NCBI GenBank assembly: GCA_963786195.1
Contig: CAWAYH010000010.1
Span: 310,001-374,000, forward strand
Reading direction: 5' to 3'
DNA from: CAWAYH01 sp963786195
GTDB taxonomy: Bacteria > Acidobacteriota > Vicinamibacteria > Vicinamibacterales > 2-12-FULL-66-21
DNA length: 64,000 bases
The notes beneath the pieces were generated by a model that was given only the letters and a program-made list of their open reading frames with translations, was not told where the DNA came from and made no database searches. The position numbers and the translations under genes were made by a program. The first letter of the stretch is position 1. Each line of letters starts with the position of its first letter. This document shows, one piece after another, positions 49,015 to 58,806 of the stretch.

Positions 49015-49473
49015 TTACTGCCGCGGTGGCGGGCCTGCGAGACGGAGCCGGTTTCCGTCGGGATCCGCAAACCCCGCCAGCGCAACCTTGCCGGGGATGA
49101 TCTGGGTCGGCCCGCTGAATCGCACACCCCGGCCTTCCAGCAGCGCTCTCGACGCCGTGACGTCCGCCACGCTCAGATTGATGACCGATGAACCGCTGCC
49201 AGCGGGAGTCGGAGATTCGCTCAGCCCGATTTCCAGGCCCGGGACGTTCGTGGCGATGTGCGCGAACTTGAGATCGTCGCGGCGTTCCTTCACCTTCATC
49301 TCGAGCACATTGGTGTAGAACTCGATGGCCCGGTCCAGGTTGGAGACACCGACCTGAACGACTACCGATGGTCGATAAACCAGCGTGCCGGTGGAGGATT
49401 CAGAGGCCTTCTGCTGAGCGGGCGGCTGAGCCACCAGGTGCAGGACGAGAGCGGCGAGGACGGGTGTGCGCAT
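49015..49473 (-). CDS. VOC-superfamily protein with signal peptide
   Basis: 152 aa. The signal peptide (VLAALVLHLVAQPPAQ) is followed by one VOC (glyoxalase/bleomycin-resistance) unit: VVVQVGVSNLDRAIEFYTNV, LEMKVKERRDDLKFAHIATN, VPGLEIGLSESPTP, SVINLSVADVTASRALLEGR, KVALAGFADPDGNRLRLAG. The metal-binding positions usually occupied by His/Glu include the final DPDGN block, where the Glu is replaced. VOC proteins with secretion signals are unusual; function unknown. It lies 4 nt before the sigma factor start. Confidence 0.83.
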   Translation of the reverse strand: MRTPVLAALVLHLVAQPPAQQKASESSTGTLVYRPSVVVQVGVSNLDRAIEFYTNVLEMKVKERRDDLKFAHIATNVPGLEIGLSESPTPAGSGSSVINLSVADVTASRALLEGRGVRFSGPTQIIPGKVALAGFADPDGNRLRLAGPPPRQ

Positions 49474-49512
49474 TCGGAGTCACTCCTTCGAACCTGAGTG
49501 ACTCCAGCGGCG

Positions 49513-50010
49513 TCAAGGGTTGCATCGCCGAATGCGCTCGACGATGGCCGTCGTCGAGTATCCGGTTTCGATCGGGACGCGGACGACGCGTCCGCCGCGC
49601 GCCTCGACGGTGTCGCGGCCCACGATCTGGTCGGCCGGCCAGTCGGCGCCCTTGACGAGGACGTCGGGCTGGATGGCACGAACGATCGCGTCTGGGGTGT
49701 CTTCGTCGAAGAGGACCACGGCGTCCACAGCTGACAGGGCAGCCAGCACTTCGCCGCGCTCGTGCTCCGGCATGATGGGCCGTCCATCGCCCTTGTTCCT
49801 GCGCACCGACGCATCGCTGTTCAGACCCACGATGAGGACGTCGCCGAGCGAGCGGGCATCGCGCAGATAGCGGACGTGTCCGGGATGCAACAGATCGAAG
49901 ACCCCGTTCGTGAACACGATCGTTCTGCCTTGGGCCCGAAGCCGTTCGACGAGGGCGACGGCCTGGTCGCGGGGCAGCACCCGCGGCTGCTGCCGTCCCT
50001 CGAGGGTCAT
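49513..50010 (-). CDS. rfaE2: D-glycero-beta-D-manno-heptose 1-phosphate adenylyltransferase
   Basis: 165 aa from the ATG at 50010, which overlaps the Wzt stop by ATGA. Nucleotidyltransferase of the HldE-C/RfaE2 type that makes ADP-heptose for LPS core. The HIGH-like motif is in VFTNGVFDLLHPGHVRYLRD; the other blocks are SLGDVLIVGLNSDASVRRNK, RGEVLAALSAVDAVVLFDED, DVLVKGADWPADQIVGRDTV and GYSTTAIVERI (the G-Y-S-T-T end typical for HldE-C). The kinase half (HldE-N) is absent, so it is a separate protein. Placement in the export operon suggests that the exported polymer or its acceptor contains heptose. Intact. Confidence 0.92.
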   Translation of the reverse strand: MTLEGRQQPRVLPRDQAVALVERLRAQGRTIVFTNGVFDLLHPGHVRYLRDARSLGDVLIVGLNSDASVRRNKGDGRPIMPEHERGEVLAALSAVDAVVLFDEDTPDAIVRAIQPDVLVKGADWPADQIVGRDTVEARGGRVVRVPIETGYSTTAIVERIRRCNP

Positions 50011-51362
50011 GACTGCGAGGATCCTCCGGCCCTGGAAAACGTCATGGCGTCGGAGAACTGCCATTCGTGCCGCGGCCGGTAGATGCCCACATCCTTGGTA
50101 CGGGACTTTACGCGGAAGGTGTAGAGCAGGCGGTGATAGTCGTACGGATATCCATCCGCCTTGTGAACCGCGACGTCCAGCTTGTAGGTTCCCTCGACGA
50201 GATCGAGGCTCTCGACCGAGAAGACCGCTTCGGCGTCACCGAAGATCCGCTCGCCTTTCATCTCTTCGATTTCGGTGTTCGTGCCATAGCAGCAGAGGCC
50301 TTCCGCGTTGAAGATCCCGATGCCGATGACGAAGTCCTGAATGGCGACCGGAGCCCGCAGGCGGAGCCTGACGTCCAGCCGCCCACCGCTGTGGAAGACG
50401 TGCGACCGCTCGCCGTCCGGTCCCGCCAGCGCGACGTCAGTGATCTCGACCTCGCGCGATCCCCATCGCCCTTCGGTGGCCCGGAACATGTCGGACGGGC
50501 TCTCGGCCACTTCGACCGGGTGGTCGGGCAGGACGGCAGACGCCGGCTCGTCGGGCGACACGGGCATCGCCGCCTCCTGCGCCCGGGCGTCGCCTGCCGC
50601 CAGCTCCTGTTCTTCGCTGGCCTCGACGTCGGTGATATAGGCGCCGACGATCCGCTTGGGGTCTCCCATGCCTTTCATGTGCCCGGCATCCAGCCACAGC
50701 GCCTCGTCGCAGAACCGTTCGACGAGACCGAGGGAGTGCGTGACGAGCAGGATGGTGCGGCCGCGGCGCTTGAACTCTGCGAACTTGTCCAGGCACTTGT
50801 GCGTGAAGCCTTCGTCGCCGACGGCGAGGACTTCGTCGACGAGCAGGACGTCGGGGTCGACGTGAATCGCGACCGCAAAGCCCAGGCGCATGTACATGCC
50901 CGATGAGTACGTCTTGACGGGCGCGTCGATGAAGTCCTCGAGCTCCGCGAACTCCACGATCTCATCGAACCGTCGCGTGATTTCCTTCTTCGACAGCCCG
51001 AGCATGATCCCGTTGATGAAGACGTTCTCGCGACCAGAGATTTCAGGGTGGAAGCCGGCGCCGAGCTCGATGAGCGCGGAGATGCGGCCGTTGACCTGGA
51101 GCTGACCCGACGTGGGCTTCGTGATACCTGCCACGAGCTTGAGGAGCGTGCTCTTGCCGGACCCGTTTCGCCCGATCACGCCGAGCGTGCGACCGGTCGG
51201 GACGGTGAACGACACGTCCTCGATCGCCTTGAACGTTTCATCCGGCCTCAGATCGCGGATCAGGCTGCCCGACAACAGCGCGCTCTTGAGCGTCGCGAAC
51301 TGCCGCCGCCGGTTGTAGCGCTGGTAGATCTTCGTGACGTTGGTCAGGGTGATGGCGTTCAT
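50007..51362 (-). CDS. wzt: Polysaccharide ABC exporter ATP-binding protein with Wzt C-terminal domain
   Basis: 451 aa, intact. NBD: residues 1-250 with Walker A GRNGSGKSTLLKLVAG, Q-loop region, signature YSSGMYMRLGFAVA, Walker B VLLVDEVLAVGD and the H-loop LVTHSLG. After an acidic linker (VEASEEQELAAGDARAQEAA) the C-terminal domain (about 300-445: VEITDVALAGPDGERSHVFH, LDVRLRLRAPVAIQDFVIGI, GTYKLDVAVHKADGYPYDYH) is the carbohydrate-binding jelly-roll of Wzt, which recognises a terminal modification on the O-antigen. It partners the permease at 51452. Energises export of lipid-linked O-antigen or similar glycan. Confidence 0.94.
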   Translation of the reverse strand: MNAITLTNVTKIYQRYNRRRQFATLKSALLSGSLIRDLRPDETFKAIEDVSFTVPTGRTLGVIGRNGSGKSTLLKLVAGITKPTSGQLQVNGRISALIELGAGFHPEISGRENVFINGIMLGLSKKEITRRFDEIVEFAELEDFIDAPVKTYSSGMYMRLGFAVAIHVDPDVLLVDEVLAVGDEGFTHKCLDKFAEFKRRGRTILLVTHSLGLVERFCDEALWLDAGHMKGMGDPKRIVGAYITDVEASEEQELAAGDARAQEAAMPVSPDEPASAVLPDHPVEVAESPSDMFRATEGRWGSREVEITDVALAGPDGERSHVFHSGGRLDVRLRLRAPVAIQDFVIGIGIFNAEGLCCYGTNTEIEEMKGERIFGDAEAVFSVESLDLVEGTYKLDVAVHKADGYPYDYHRLLYTFRVKSRTKDVGIYRPRHEWQFSDAMTFSRAGGSSQS

Positions 51363-51370
51363 GATTTCAC

Positions 51371-51458
51371 GTCCGGTTGAAGCCGGACACTACGCGCAAG
51401 GGGGATGTAGTGTCCGGCTTCAGCCGGACCTCATACGGCTTCAGCCGGACCTCATACC
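51371..51458. repeat. Three REP-like copies of (T)GTCCGGCTTCAGCCGGACCTCATAC
   Basis: Copies: GTCCGGTTGAAGCCGGACAC at 51371, TGTCCGGCTTCAGCCGGACC at 51410, and a shortened GGCTTCAGCCGGACCTCATA at 51437. The core palindrome GTCCGGCTTCAGCCGGAC is shared with 21815-21866. They sit between wzm and wzt, where the third copy overlaps the wzm stop codon (51452). Confidence 0.85.
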
Positions 51459-52240
51459 TCTTCCGCAAAGGTATCCCTCAGCCGATCGAAAACGAAGTAC
51501 CCGAAGAGGAAAAACGCGATCGAGAGCGCGCCAAGCACGAGCAGCCAGAAACCGTGGCCGACGGGGCCAGGGAAATACAGGATCTCCTGGTACGTGATGG
51601 CGATGTGGGTGAAGGGATTGAGGTTCAGCCACTGCATCAGGCCAGGATCGTCCGTGTACCGGTAGACGATCGGCGTGGCGAAAAACCAGAACGTCACAAG
51701 GTTCGACAGGATATCGCGCAGGTCGCGGAAGTGGACGGTCAGCGCAGACAGGAGGAGCGCGAACCCGAGCGTCAGGACGAGCTGAACGAACACGACGACC
51801 GGAAACCACGCCAGCTCGCTGAAGTAGAGCGGCATGCGGTTGTACGCGATGAACAGCAGCAGGATCGGAAGGCCGAAGAAGAAGTGGACCATGTTGGCCA
51901 GCACGGTCACGATCGGCAGGACCTCCGCCGGAAACAGCACCTTCTTGATCAGATTCCCGCCCGAGATGAGCGCCCCCGAAGACTCGAGGAGCGACGAGGA
52001 GAACCACGTCCACGGCAGGATGCCGCAGAACAGGAACACTTCGTACGGCGGCAAATTGTCCGGGGGGCGCTTGAGGAAGTACTTGAAGACGACCGAGTAC
52101 ACCAACAGCAGCAGCAGCGGGTTGATGAAGGACCAGAAGAACCCGAGGACCGATCCGCGATACCGCGCCTTGAGCTCCCGGGCCACCAGACTCTGAACCA
52201 GGCTGCGATACCGCACCAGCCTGGCGAGATTACGGAGCAT
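51452..52240 (-). CDS. wzm: ABC-2 type polysaccharide export permease
   Basis: 262 aa from the ATG at 52240. It overlaps the PP2C stop by 11 nt. Six predicted helices in the ABC2 fold, with the amphipathic N-terminal interface helix (LVQSLVARELKARYRGSVLG, typical for Wzm/TagG), LGFFWSFINPLLLLLVYSVV, FLFCGILPWTWFSSSLLESS, VTVLANMVHFFFGLPILLLF, VFVQLVLTLGFALLLSALTV, FWFFATPIVYRYTDD and the last FWLLVLGALSIAFFLFGYFV. Forms the transmembrane channel with Wzt (50007). Confidence 0.93.
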   Translation of the reverse strand: MLRNLARLVRYRSLVQSLVARELKARYRGSVLGFFWSFINPLLLLLVYSVVFKYFLKRPPDNLPPYEVFLFCGILPWTWFSSSLLESSGALISGGNLIKKVLFPAEVLPIVTVLANMVHFFFGLPILLLFIAYNRMPLYFSELAWFPVVVFVQLVLTLGFALLLSALTVHFRDLRDILSNLVTFWFFATPIVYRYTDDPGLMQWLNLNPFTHIAITYQEILYFPGPVGHGFWLLVLGALSIAFFLFGYFVFDRLRDTFAEEV

Positions 52241-53018
52241 CGACCTGCAGAACGAGCGTCGTGATGTTATCCGGACCGCCGCCGGCATTGGCCGCCGTGA
52301 TCAGCGCGTCGCAGATCTGTTCGAGAGAGAGGTTCGGGTCGCCGAGGATCTCGGTGATCTGCTGATCGCCGACAACCGAGAAGAGCCCGTCAGAGCAGAG
52401 GAGGTAGCGCTCCCCACCCGCCGGCGACACTTCCGTGACGTCCACTTCCGGATCTTCGCCGCCGGACAGCGCGCGTGTGACGACGTTGCGCCACGGGTGT
52501 TGACGTGCGGCGGTCGGGCTCATGGTGCCGGCCCGCACCTGTTCCTCGACCCAGGAGTGGTCGTGCGTAATCTGCTCGAGCTGCCCGTTCCGGAGCACGT
52601 ACACCCGGCTGTCGCCGACGTGCGCGACGCACGCGGTGGCCGCGCCCGCGAGCAGCGCTGACGCCGTCGTCGCCATGCCGCGCAGGTCGCTGGAGTCGGC
52701 AATCGCCGAGGCGATGCGGCGGTTTGCGAGGCGGAAGGCCGCTTTCAGGCGGTTGGCCTCGAGGCTCAGGGACGGTTCGAACGGGAACGGCCAGGTGCGG
52801 TTCCGGTCGGCGGTCGCCGTTTCCGCGATGAAGGCCTGGATCGCTTCGACCGCCACGCGGGACGCGACCTCTCCCGCGACGTGCCCGCCCATCCCGTCGG
52901 CCACGACGAACAACCCGATCTCGGGTCGCTCGCAGTGACTGTCTTCGTTGCTGGTCCGGCGCAGGCCCTTGTCGGAATTGACCGCCCACCTGAACGACAG
53001 TGACGGGGTCGGGCTCAT
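52230..53018 (-). CDS. PP2C-family Ser/Thr protein phosphatase
   Basis: 262 aa from the ATG at 53018. Eleven PP2C motifs are recognisable: AVNSDKGLRRTSNEDSHCER (the metal-binding N-terminal RxxNEDS), IGLFVVADGMGGHVAGEVAS, ACVAHVGDSRVYVLRNGQLE, QITHDHSWVEEQVRAGTMSP, VVTRALSGGEDPEVDVTEVS, YLLCSDGLFSVVGDQQITEI, AANAGGGPDNITTLVLQVDA. It likely reverses Hanks-type kinase phosphorylation; no kinase is in the window. It lies between the ATP synthase operon (12 nt after atpC) and the Wzm gene (11-nt overlap), so it may be read as part of either. Confidence 0.93.
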   Translation of the reverse strand: MSPTPSLSFRWAVNSDKGLRRTSNEDSHCERPEIGLFVVADGMGGHVAGEVASRVAVEAIQAFIAETATADRNRTWPFPFEPSLSLEANRLKAAFRLANRRIASAIADSSDLRGMATTASALLAGAATACVAHVGDSRVYVLRNGQLEQITHDHSWVEEQVRAGTMSPTAARQHPWRNVVTRALSGGEDPEVDVTEVSPAGGERYLLCSDGLFSVVGDQQITEILGDPNLSLEQICDALITAANAGGGPDNITTLVLQVDAP

Positions 53019-53029
53019 GGCTTCCGCAA

Positions 53030-53488
53030 TCAGCCCTGTGTGCGGACGCGCTTCAGCGCGCCGGTTCGCTGGGAGATGCCGACCCGGGTTGACACCTGAA
53101 GGCGGCTCAGTGACTTGGTGAGCGCGATTCGCGCGCGTTCGTAGTCGAGGTCGGATCGCGGGCGAGCCAGCCGCTCCTCGGCGCGCTTGCGGGCGGACTC
53201 CGCGCGCTCCGCGTCGATCTCCTCGGCTCGTTCGGCGAGACGCGCCAGGATCGTGACGCGGTCCGGCAGCACTTCGACGAACCCGAACGCAATCGACAGG
53301 TACGTCTTGTCCGCGCCCTTGCGGTACCACAGCTCCCCGACGGCGAGCGCCGAGAGGAGCGGCGTGTGACCGGGCAGGACGCCGAAGTACCCTTCGGTGC
53401 CCGGAATCTCGACCTCGTCCACCTGCTCGTGGACGATGAGACGTTCGGGCGTCACGATCCGAAGATCGATGTGCGTTGGCAGAGCCAT
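53030..53488 (-). CDS. atpC: ATP synthase epsilon subunit
   Basis: 152 aa. The N-terminal beta-sandwich (LRIVTPERLIVHEQVDEVEI, GTEGYFGVLPGHTPLLSALA, VEVLPDRVTILARLAERAEE) and the C-terminal helical hairpin (ARKRAEERLARPRSDLDYER) are those of F1 epsilon, which connects the rotor and inhibits hydrolysis. The C-terminal end has an extra about 20 residues (ISQRTGALKRVRTQ). Last gene of the operon, 15 nt after atpD. Confidence 0.93.
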   Translation of the reverse strand: MALPTHIDLRIVTPERLIVHEQVDEVEIPGTEGYFGVLPGHTPLLSALAVGELWYRKGADKTYLSIAFGFVEVLPDRVTILARLAERAEEIDAERAESARKRAEERLARPRSDLDYERARIALTKSLSRLQVSTRVGISQRTGALKRVRTQG

Positions 53489-53503
53489 GACTCGTCTCGC
53501 GCG

Positions 53504-54949
53504 CTATCCCTTCATCTTCTCGGCCTTCTCCACGGCCTCTTCGATCGTGCCGACCATGTAGAACGCCTGTTCCGGCAGGTGATCCCACTTGCCGTCCGCG
53601 ATCTCGCGGAAGCTCCTCACGGTCTCGGCGATGGGCACGTACTTCCCGGCGAAGCCGGTGAACTGCTCGGCGACGAAAAACGGCTGCGACAGGAAGCGCT
53701 GGATGCGGCGGGCGCGGCCGACCGTCAGTTTATCCTCTTCCGACAACTCGTCGATGCCGAGGATCGCGATGATGTCCTGCAGATCCTTGTAGCGCTGGAG
53801 CACCTGTTTGACCGCGCGGGCGACGTTGTAGTGCTCGTCGCCGATGATGCGGGCATCGAGGATGCGCGACGTCGACGCGAGCGGATCGACGGCCGGGTAG
53901 ATGCCGAGCTCGACGATCGCGCGCGACAAGTTCGTCGTCGCGTCCAGGTGCGCGAAGGTGGTCGCCGGCGCCGGGTCGGTGTAGTCGTCGGCCGGCACGT
54001 AGATCGCCTGGACCGAGGTGATCGATCCGTTCTTGGTCGACGTGATCCGTTCCTGCAGCTCGCCCATCTCGGTCAGCAGCGTCGGCTGGTAGCCGACCGC
54101 GGACGGCATGCGGCCGAGGAGCGCGGAGACTTCCGAGCCCGCCTGCGTGAACCGGAAGATGTTGTCGATGAAGAGGAGGACGTCCTTCTTCTCGGCGTCG
54201 CGGAAGTACTCGGCGACGGTCAGGCCGCTCAGCGCGACCCGCAGCCGCGCACCGGGTGGCTCCGTCATCTGGCCGTAGACCAGCGCGGCGCGCGACTTCG
54301 ACATGTCCTCCATGTTGATGACGCCGCTCTCCTGGAACTCCAGCCAGAGGTCGTTGCCTTCGCGCGTGCGCTCGCCAACGCCGGCGAAGACCGACACGCC
54401 GCCGTGCTTCAGCGCGACGTTGTGAATCAGCTCCTGGATGATGACCGTCTTGCCGACGCCGGCGCCGCCGAAGAGGCCGATCTTCCCGCCCTTGAGGTAC
54501 GGCTCCAGCAGGTCGATGACTTTGATGCCGGTCTCGAACATCTGCAGCTCGGTCGACTGATCCTCGAGCGTCGGGGCGGCGCGATGGATCGACCAGTGTT
54601 CCTTCGCCAGCACCGGTCTGTCGGGGAAGTCGACCGGCTCACCGAGCACGTTGAGCACGCGCCCCAGCGTCGCCGGTCCGACCGGCATCGAAATGGGCGC
54701 GCCGGTGTCGGTCGCCGTCATCCCGCGCTGCATGCCGTCCGTGGGCTTCATCGCGACCGTTCGGACGCGATTCTCGCCGAGGTGCTGTTCGACTTCCGCG
54801 ATGACGTCGATCGTCTGCCCGGCGGTCTGGCCGGTGATGCGAACGGCGTTGTAGATGGAGGGGAGTTGCCCGCCCTCGAATTCGATGTCCACGACCGGCC
54901 CGATCACCTGCACGACGCGGCCGACGGCTGCTTGGGTTGCGACTGCCAT
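53504..54949 (-). CDS. atpD: ATP synthase beta subunit
   Basis: 481 aa. Catalytic subunit of F1: GRVVQVIGPVVDIEFEGGQL, P-loop GGAGVGKTVIIQELIHN, FAGVGERTREGNDLW (catalytic Glu), Walker B VLLFIDNIFRFTQAG, DELSEEDKLTVGRARRIQRF (the DELSEED-like lever), and LSQPFFVAEQFTGFAGKYV. Intact. Between atpG and atpC. Confidence 0.97.
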   Translation of the reverse strand: MAVATQAAVGRVVQVIGPVVDIEFEGGQLPSIYNAVRITGQTAGQTIDVIAEVEQHLGENRVRTVAMKPTDGMQRGMTATDTGAPISMPVGPATLGRVLNVLGEPVDFPDRPVLAKEHWSIHRAAPTLEDQSTELQMFETGIKVIDLLEPYLKGGKIGLFGGAGVGKTVIIQELIHNVALKHGGVSVFAGVGERTREGNDLWLEFQESGVINMEDMSKSRAALVYGQMTEPPGARLRVALSGLTVAEYFRDAEKKDVLLFIDNIFRFTQAGSEVSALLGRMPSAVGYQPTLLTEMGELQERITSTKNGSITSVQAIYVPADDYTDPAPATTFAHLDATTNLSRAIVELGIYPAVDPLASTSRILDARIIGDEHYNVARAVKQVLQRYKDLQDIIAILGIDELSEEDKLTVGRARRIQRFLSQPFFVAEQFTGFAGKYVPIAETVRSFREIADGKWDHLPEQAFYMVGTIEEAVEKAEKMKG

Positions 54950-54957
54950 GTTTGACT

Positions 54958-55001
54958 AACTCCTAGCTCCTAGCTCCTAGCTCCTGACTCCTGACTCCTA
55001 G
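54958..55001. repeat. Tandem heptamer CTCCTAG repeat
   Basis: About six near-perfect copies of CTCCTAG / CTCCTGA lie between the atpD start and the atpG stop (reading CTCCTAGCTCCTAGCTCCTA on the plus strand). They are purine-rich on the coding (minus) strand, AGGAG-like in every copy, and so offer several alternative Shine-Dalgarno sequences for atpD. The last copies overlap the end of atpG. Confidence 0.75.
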
Positions 55002-55888
55002 CTCGCCTGTGCGCCTGACACCACCTCGATGATCTCGCGCGTGATGGCCGCCTGCCTCACCTTGTTCATGTGCAGCGTCAGCTGATCGATCATCTCGGAC
55101 GCGTTGTTCGACGCGGCGTCCATGGCCGTCATGCGCGCGGCGTGTTCCGCCGCGGCGGATTCCAGCAGCGCGCGAAAGATCTGCACTTCGACGTATCGCG
55201 GCAGCAGGTTCTTGAACAGCTCCTCCGCATTGGGCTCGTACAGGTATTCGACCGGAGGCACATTCGCGGCGGCTGGCGCATCCACGGCCTCTGCGAAAGC
55301 GCCTCTTGGAATAGGCAGGAGCGGCTCGACGACGACCCGCTGCGTGAGCACGGACTTGAACTCGTTGTACACGAGCGACACGCGGTCGACCTGTCCGTCG
55401 ATGTAGGCGCCGGTCGCCGCCTCGGCGATCTTCACCGCATCATCGAACTTCAGCGCGGCGAACAGGTTGATCTGCTCGTAGAGCACGTCGAATCCGCGGC
55501 GCGCGTAGTAGTCACGGCCTCGCCGGCCGATCAGACCAAGCGCCACGTGCCGGCTCGCTTTCTCGGTGATGAAACCGCCGGCTGCTTTGATGACGTTGGT
55601 GTTGAAGCTGCCGCAGAGCCCGCGGTCCGCCGTAATGATCAGCAGCAGCGCGCGGCCGCCGGCCTTCGGCGTCCGGCGCTCGTCGAGCAGCGGGTGCGCG
55701 CCGGGATCGACGCGCATCGCGAGGCTGCGGAGGACGCGATGCATCTCGTCCGCGAAGGGGCGGGCGGTCAGAATGCGTTCCTGCGCGCGACGCAGCTTCG
55801 AGGCGGCGACCATCTTCATCGCCTTCGTGATCTGCTGCGTCGACTTGACCGCGCGCACGCGCCGCCGGATATCCAGCAAAGAGGGCAT
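54998..55888 (-). CDS. atpG: ATP synthase gamma subunit
   Basis: 296 aa. Central stalk of F1. The N-terminal helix (SLLDIRRRVRAVKSTQQITK, AMKMVAASKLRRAQERILTA) and the C-terminal helix (EHAARMTAMDAASNNASEMI, DQLTLHMNKVRQAAITREII, EVVSGAQAS) are the conserved coiled coil; the Rossmann-like middle has LLIITADRGLCGSFNTNVIK. Intact. Between atpA and atpD. Confidence 0.96.
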   Translation of the reverse strand: MPSLLDIRRRVRAVKSTQQITKAMKMVAASKLRRAQERILTARPFADEMHRVLRSLAMRVDPGAHPLLDERRTPKAGGRALLLIITADRGLCGSFNTNVIKAAGGFITEKASRHVALGLIGRRGRDYYARRGFDVLYEQINLFAALKFDDAVKIAEAATGAYIDGQVDRVSLVYNEFKSVLTQRVVVEPLLPIPRGAFAEAVDAPAAANVPPVEYLYEPNAEELFKNLLPRYVEVQIFRALLESAAAEHAARMTAMDAASNNASEMIDQLTLHMNKVRQAAITREIIEVVSGAQAS

Positions 55889-55909
55889 GGTTCGTGTCGT
55901 TGCGTCCGC

Positions 55910-57439
<1,530 letters not shown>

Positions 57440-57500
57440 GGATGTTCCGGCCGCTCCCCTTCTTTCCCCTTAGGCCTTGCCCCTTGCCATTTCCCAGTTG

Positions 57501-58055
57501 TCAGTCCGTCGCGTTCGTCAGCGCCTCGCGCATGCGCTCGAGCTGCCGGGTGACGCTTCCGTCGTAGACGGTGCTGCCGACGCGCGTGATCGCACCGCCG
57601 ATGATCCCGGGATCCACGCGCGTTTCGAGCTGCACCTGGAGGCCCGTGGCCTGCGCCAGGCCGTTTTTCAACGCGTTGACCCGATCGGCCGGCAGCGCCA
57701 CGGCCGTGACGACCTCGGCGCGCACCACCTTCAAATGATCGAGCAGCCGGTTGTGATACGCCTGCGCGACGTCGGGCAGGAGCACGAGCCGATCCTTGCC
57801 CGCCAGCAGCAGCAGGAGCTTCGCCAGCTGCGGCTGAATGGTCTGCGCGCGGGCGATCAACTGCTCGACGACCGCGCGCTTCTTCGCGACCGGAATCGCC
57901 GGGTTCGTCAGCGCGCGCATCAGCGCCGCGTTCCCGGTCACCAGCGCGCTGAAGCCCGTCAGCTCCTTCTGCAGCTGCTGAAGATCCTGGCGCTCGGCCT
58001 GCGCGATGTCGAACAACGCGCGCGCATAGCGAACGGCGGCGGCGCGGCTCGTCAT
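57501..58055 (-). CDS. atpH: ATP synthase delta subunit
   Basis: 184 aa. Peripheral-stalk OSCP/delta subunit: AAAVRYARALFDIAQAERQD, LQQLQKELTGFSALVTGNAA, LTNPAIPVAKKRAVVEQLIA, and the conserved C-terminal TRVDPGIIGGAITRVGSTVY, DGSVTRQLERMREALTNATD. Its start overlaps the stop of the b'-type gene as ATGA (58055-58052). Confidence 0.94.
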   Translation of the reverse strand: MTSRAAAVRYARALFDIAQAERQDLQQLQKELTGFSALVTGNAALMRALTNPAIPVAKKRAVVEQLIARAQTIQPQLAKLLLLLAGKDRLVLLPDVAQAYHNRLLDHLKVVRAEVVTAVALPADRVNALKNGLAQATGLQVQLETRVDPGIIGGAITRVGSTVYDGSVTRQLERMREALTNATD

Positions 58056-58780
58056 TGCGCCTGCCCCACCTGCGACGTGTACCGATCCACCAGTCGCATC
58101 TGATCTTCAGGCGTGATCGACCGGGAGATCCGGTCGCGCGCGACGGTGACGGCGAGCTGGGCGGTGAGCTCGACCAGCTCGCGACGGACGACGCGGAAGC
58201 GCGTATCGATCTCGCGCCGCGTCTGCCCCAGCAGCCGCTCGCGCTCTATCGCGGCAACCTGCGCGAGCCTGACCCGCTCGGCCTTCACGTCTTCCTCGCC
58301 CTGCACTTTCAACGCGGCCAGTTCCCCCGGCAACGTCTGGAGCTTGCGCTTGATGTCGTCGAGTTGTTTCGTCGCCGCGGCGCGCATGTCCGCCGCAGCC
58401 GTCAGGTCCTGCCGGATGTGCGCGCTGCGGCCGACCAGATACGCGGCGATGGGCGACTTCAGGTAGTACACGAGGACGCCGACGAGAATCAGGAAGTTCG
58501 TGAGCTTCGCGATCGTGTGGAGGAGGCCGCCGCCTTCCTCGTGGGTCTCCTCCGTGGCGCCGTGCTCGGCAGCCGGAGGCTGCGCGTGCGCCGGCTGCGC
58601 CGGCGGCGGCTCGTGACCCTGCGCGCCCATCGAGACCGCGCTCGCCAGACAGAGGGCGACGGTGAGGATCGCCAGAAGCCACAGCCCGCGGATCGTCTCT
58701 CGCGCGATCACACGCGAGGGGTGCGCTGCCGACGCGGGTCGAGTCGGCGGGGCCAGGCTCTGAAGAGAATGCACACTCAT
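58052..58780 (-). CDS. ATP synthase b-type subunit, long form with N-terminal extension
   Basis: 242 aa. A long N-terminal part has a hydrophobic segment (GLWLLAILTVALCLASAVSM) that looks like a signal or first TM, then a Pro/Ala/His/Glu-rich stretch (EPPPAQPAHAQPPAAEHGAT). The b-subunit core follows: LLHTIAKLTNFLILVGVLVY YL and the long charged helix (RAAATKQLDDIKRKLQTLPG, RLAQVAAIERERLLGQTRRE, VARDRISRSITPEDQMRLVD). It is a peripheral-stalk subunit, second of two b genes. The extension is more than 60 residues longer than in typical AtpF. Confidence 0.87.
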   Translation of the reverse strand: MSVHSLQSLAPPTRPASAAHPSRVIARETIRGLWLLAILTVALCLASAVSMGAQGHEPPPAQPAHAQPPAAEHGATEETHEEGGGLLHTIAKLTNFLILVGVLVYYLKSPIAAYLVGRSAHIRQDLTAAADMRAAATKQLDDIKRKLQTLPGELAALKVQGEEDVKAERVRLAQVAAIERERLLGQTRREIDTRFRVVRRELVELTAQLAVTVARDRISRSITPEDQMRLVDRYTSQVGQAQ

Positions 58781-58806
58781 TTACGGAATTATCCGGAACC
58801 GTGAGG

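Noticed and set aside
49015..49473. VOC protein as antibiotic resistance determinant (bleomycin/fosfomycin)
   Set aside because: It has a secretion signal and the last metal ligand is not conserved; there is no support for a resistance function.
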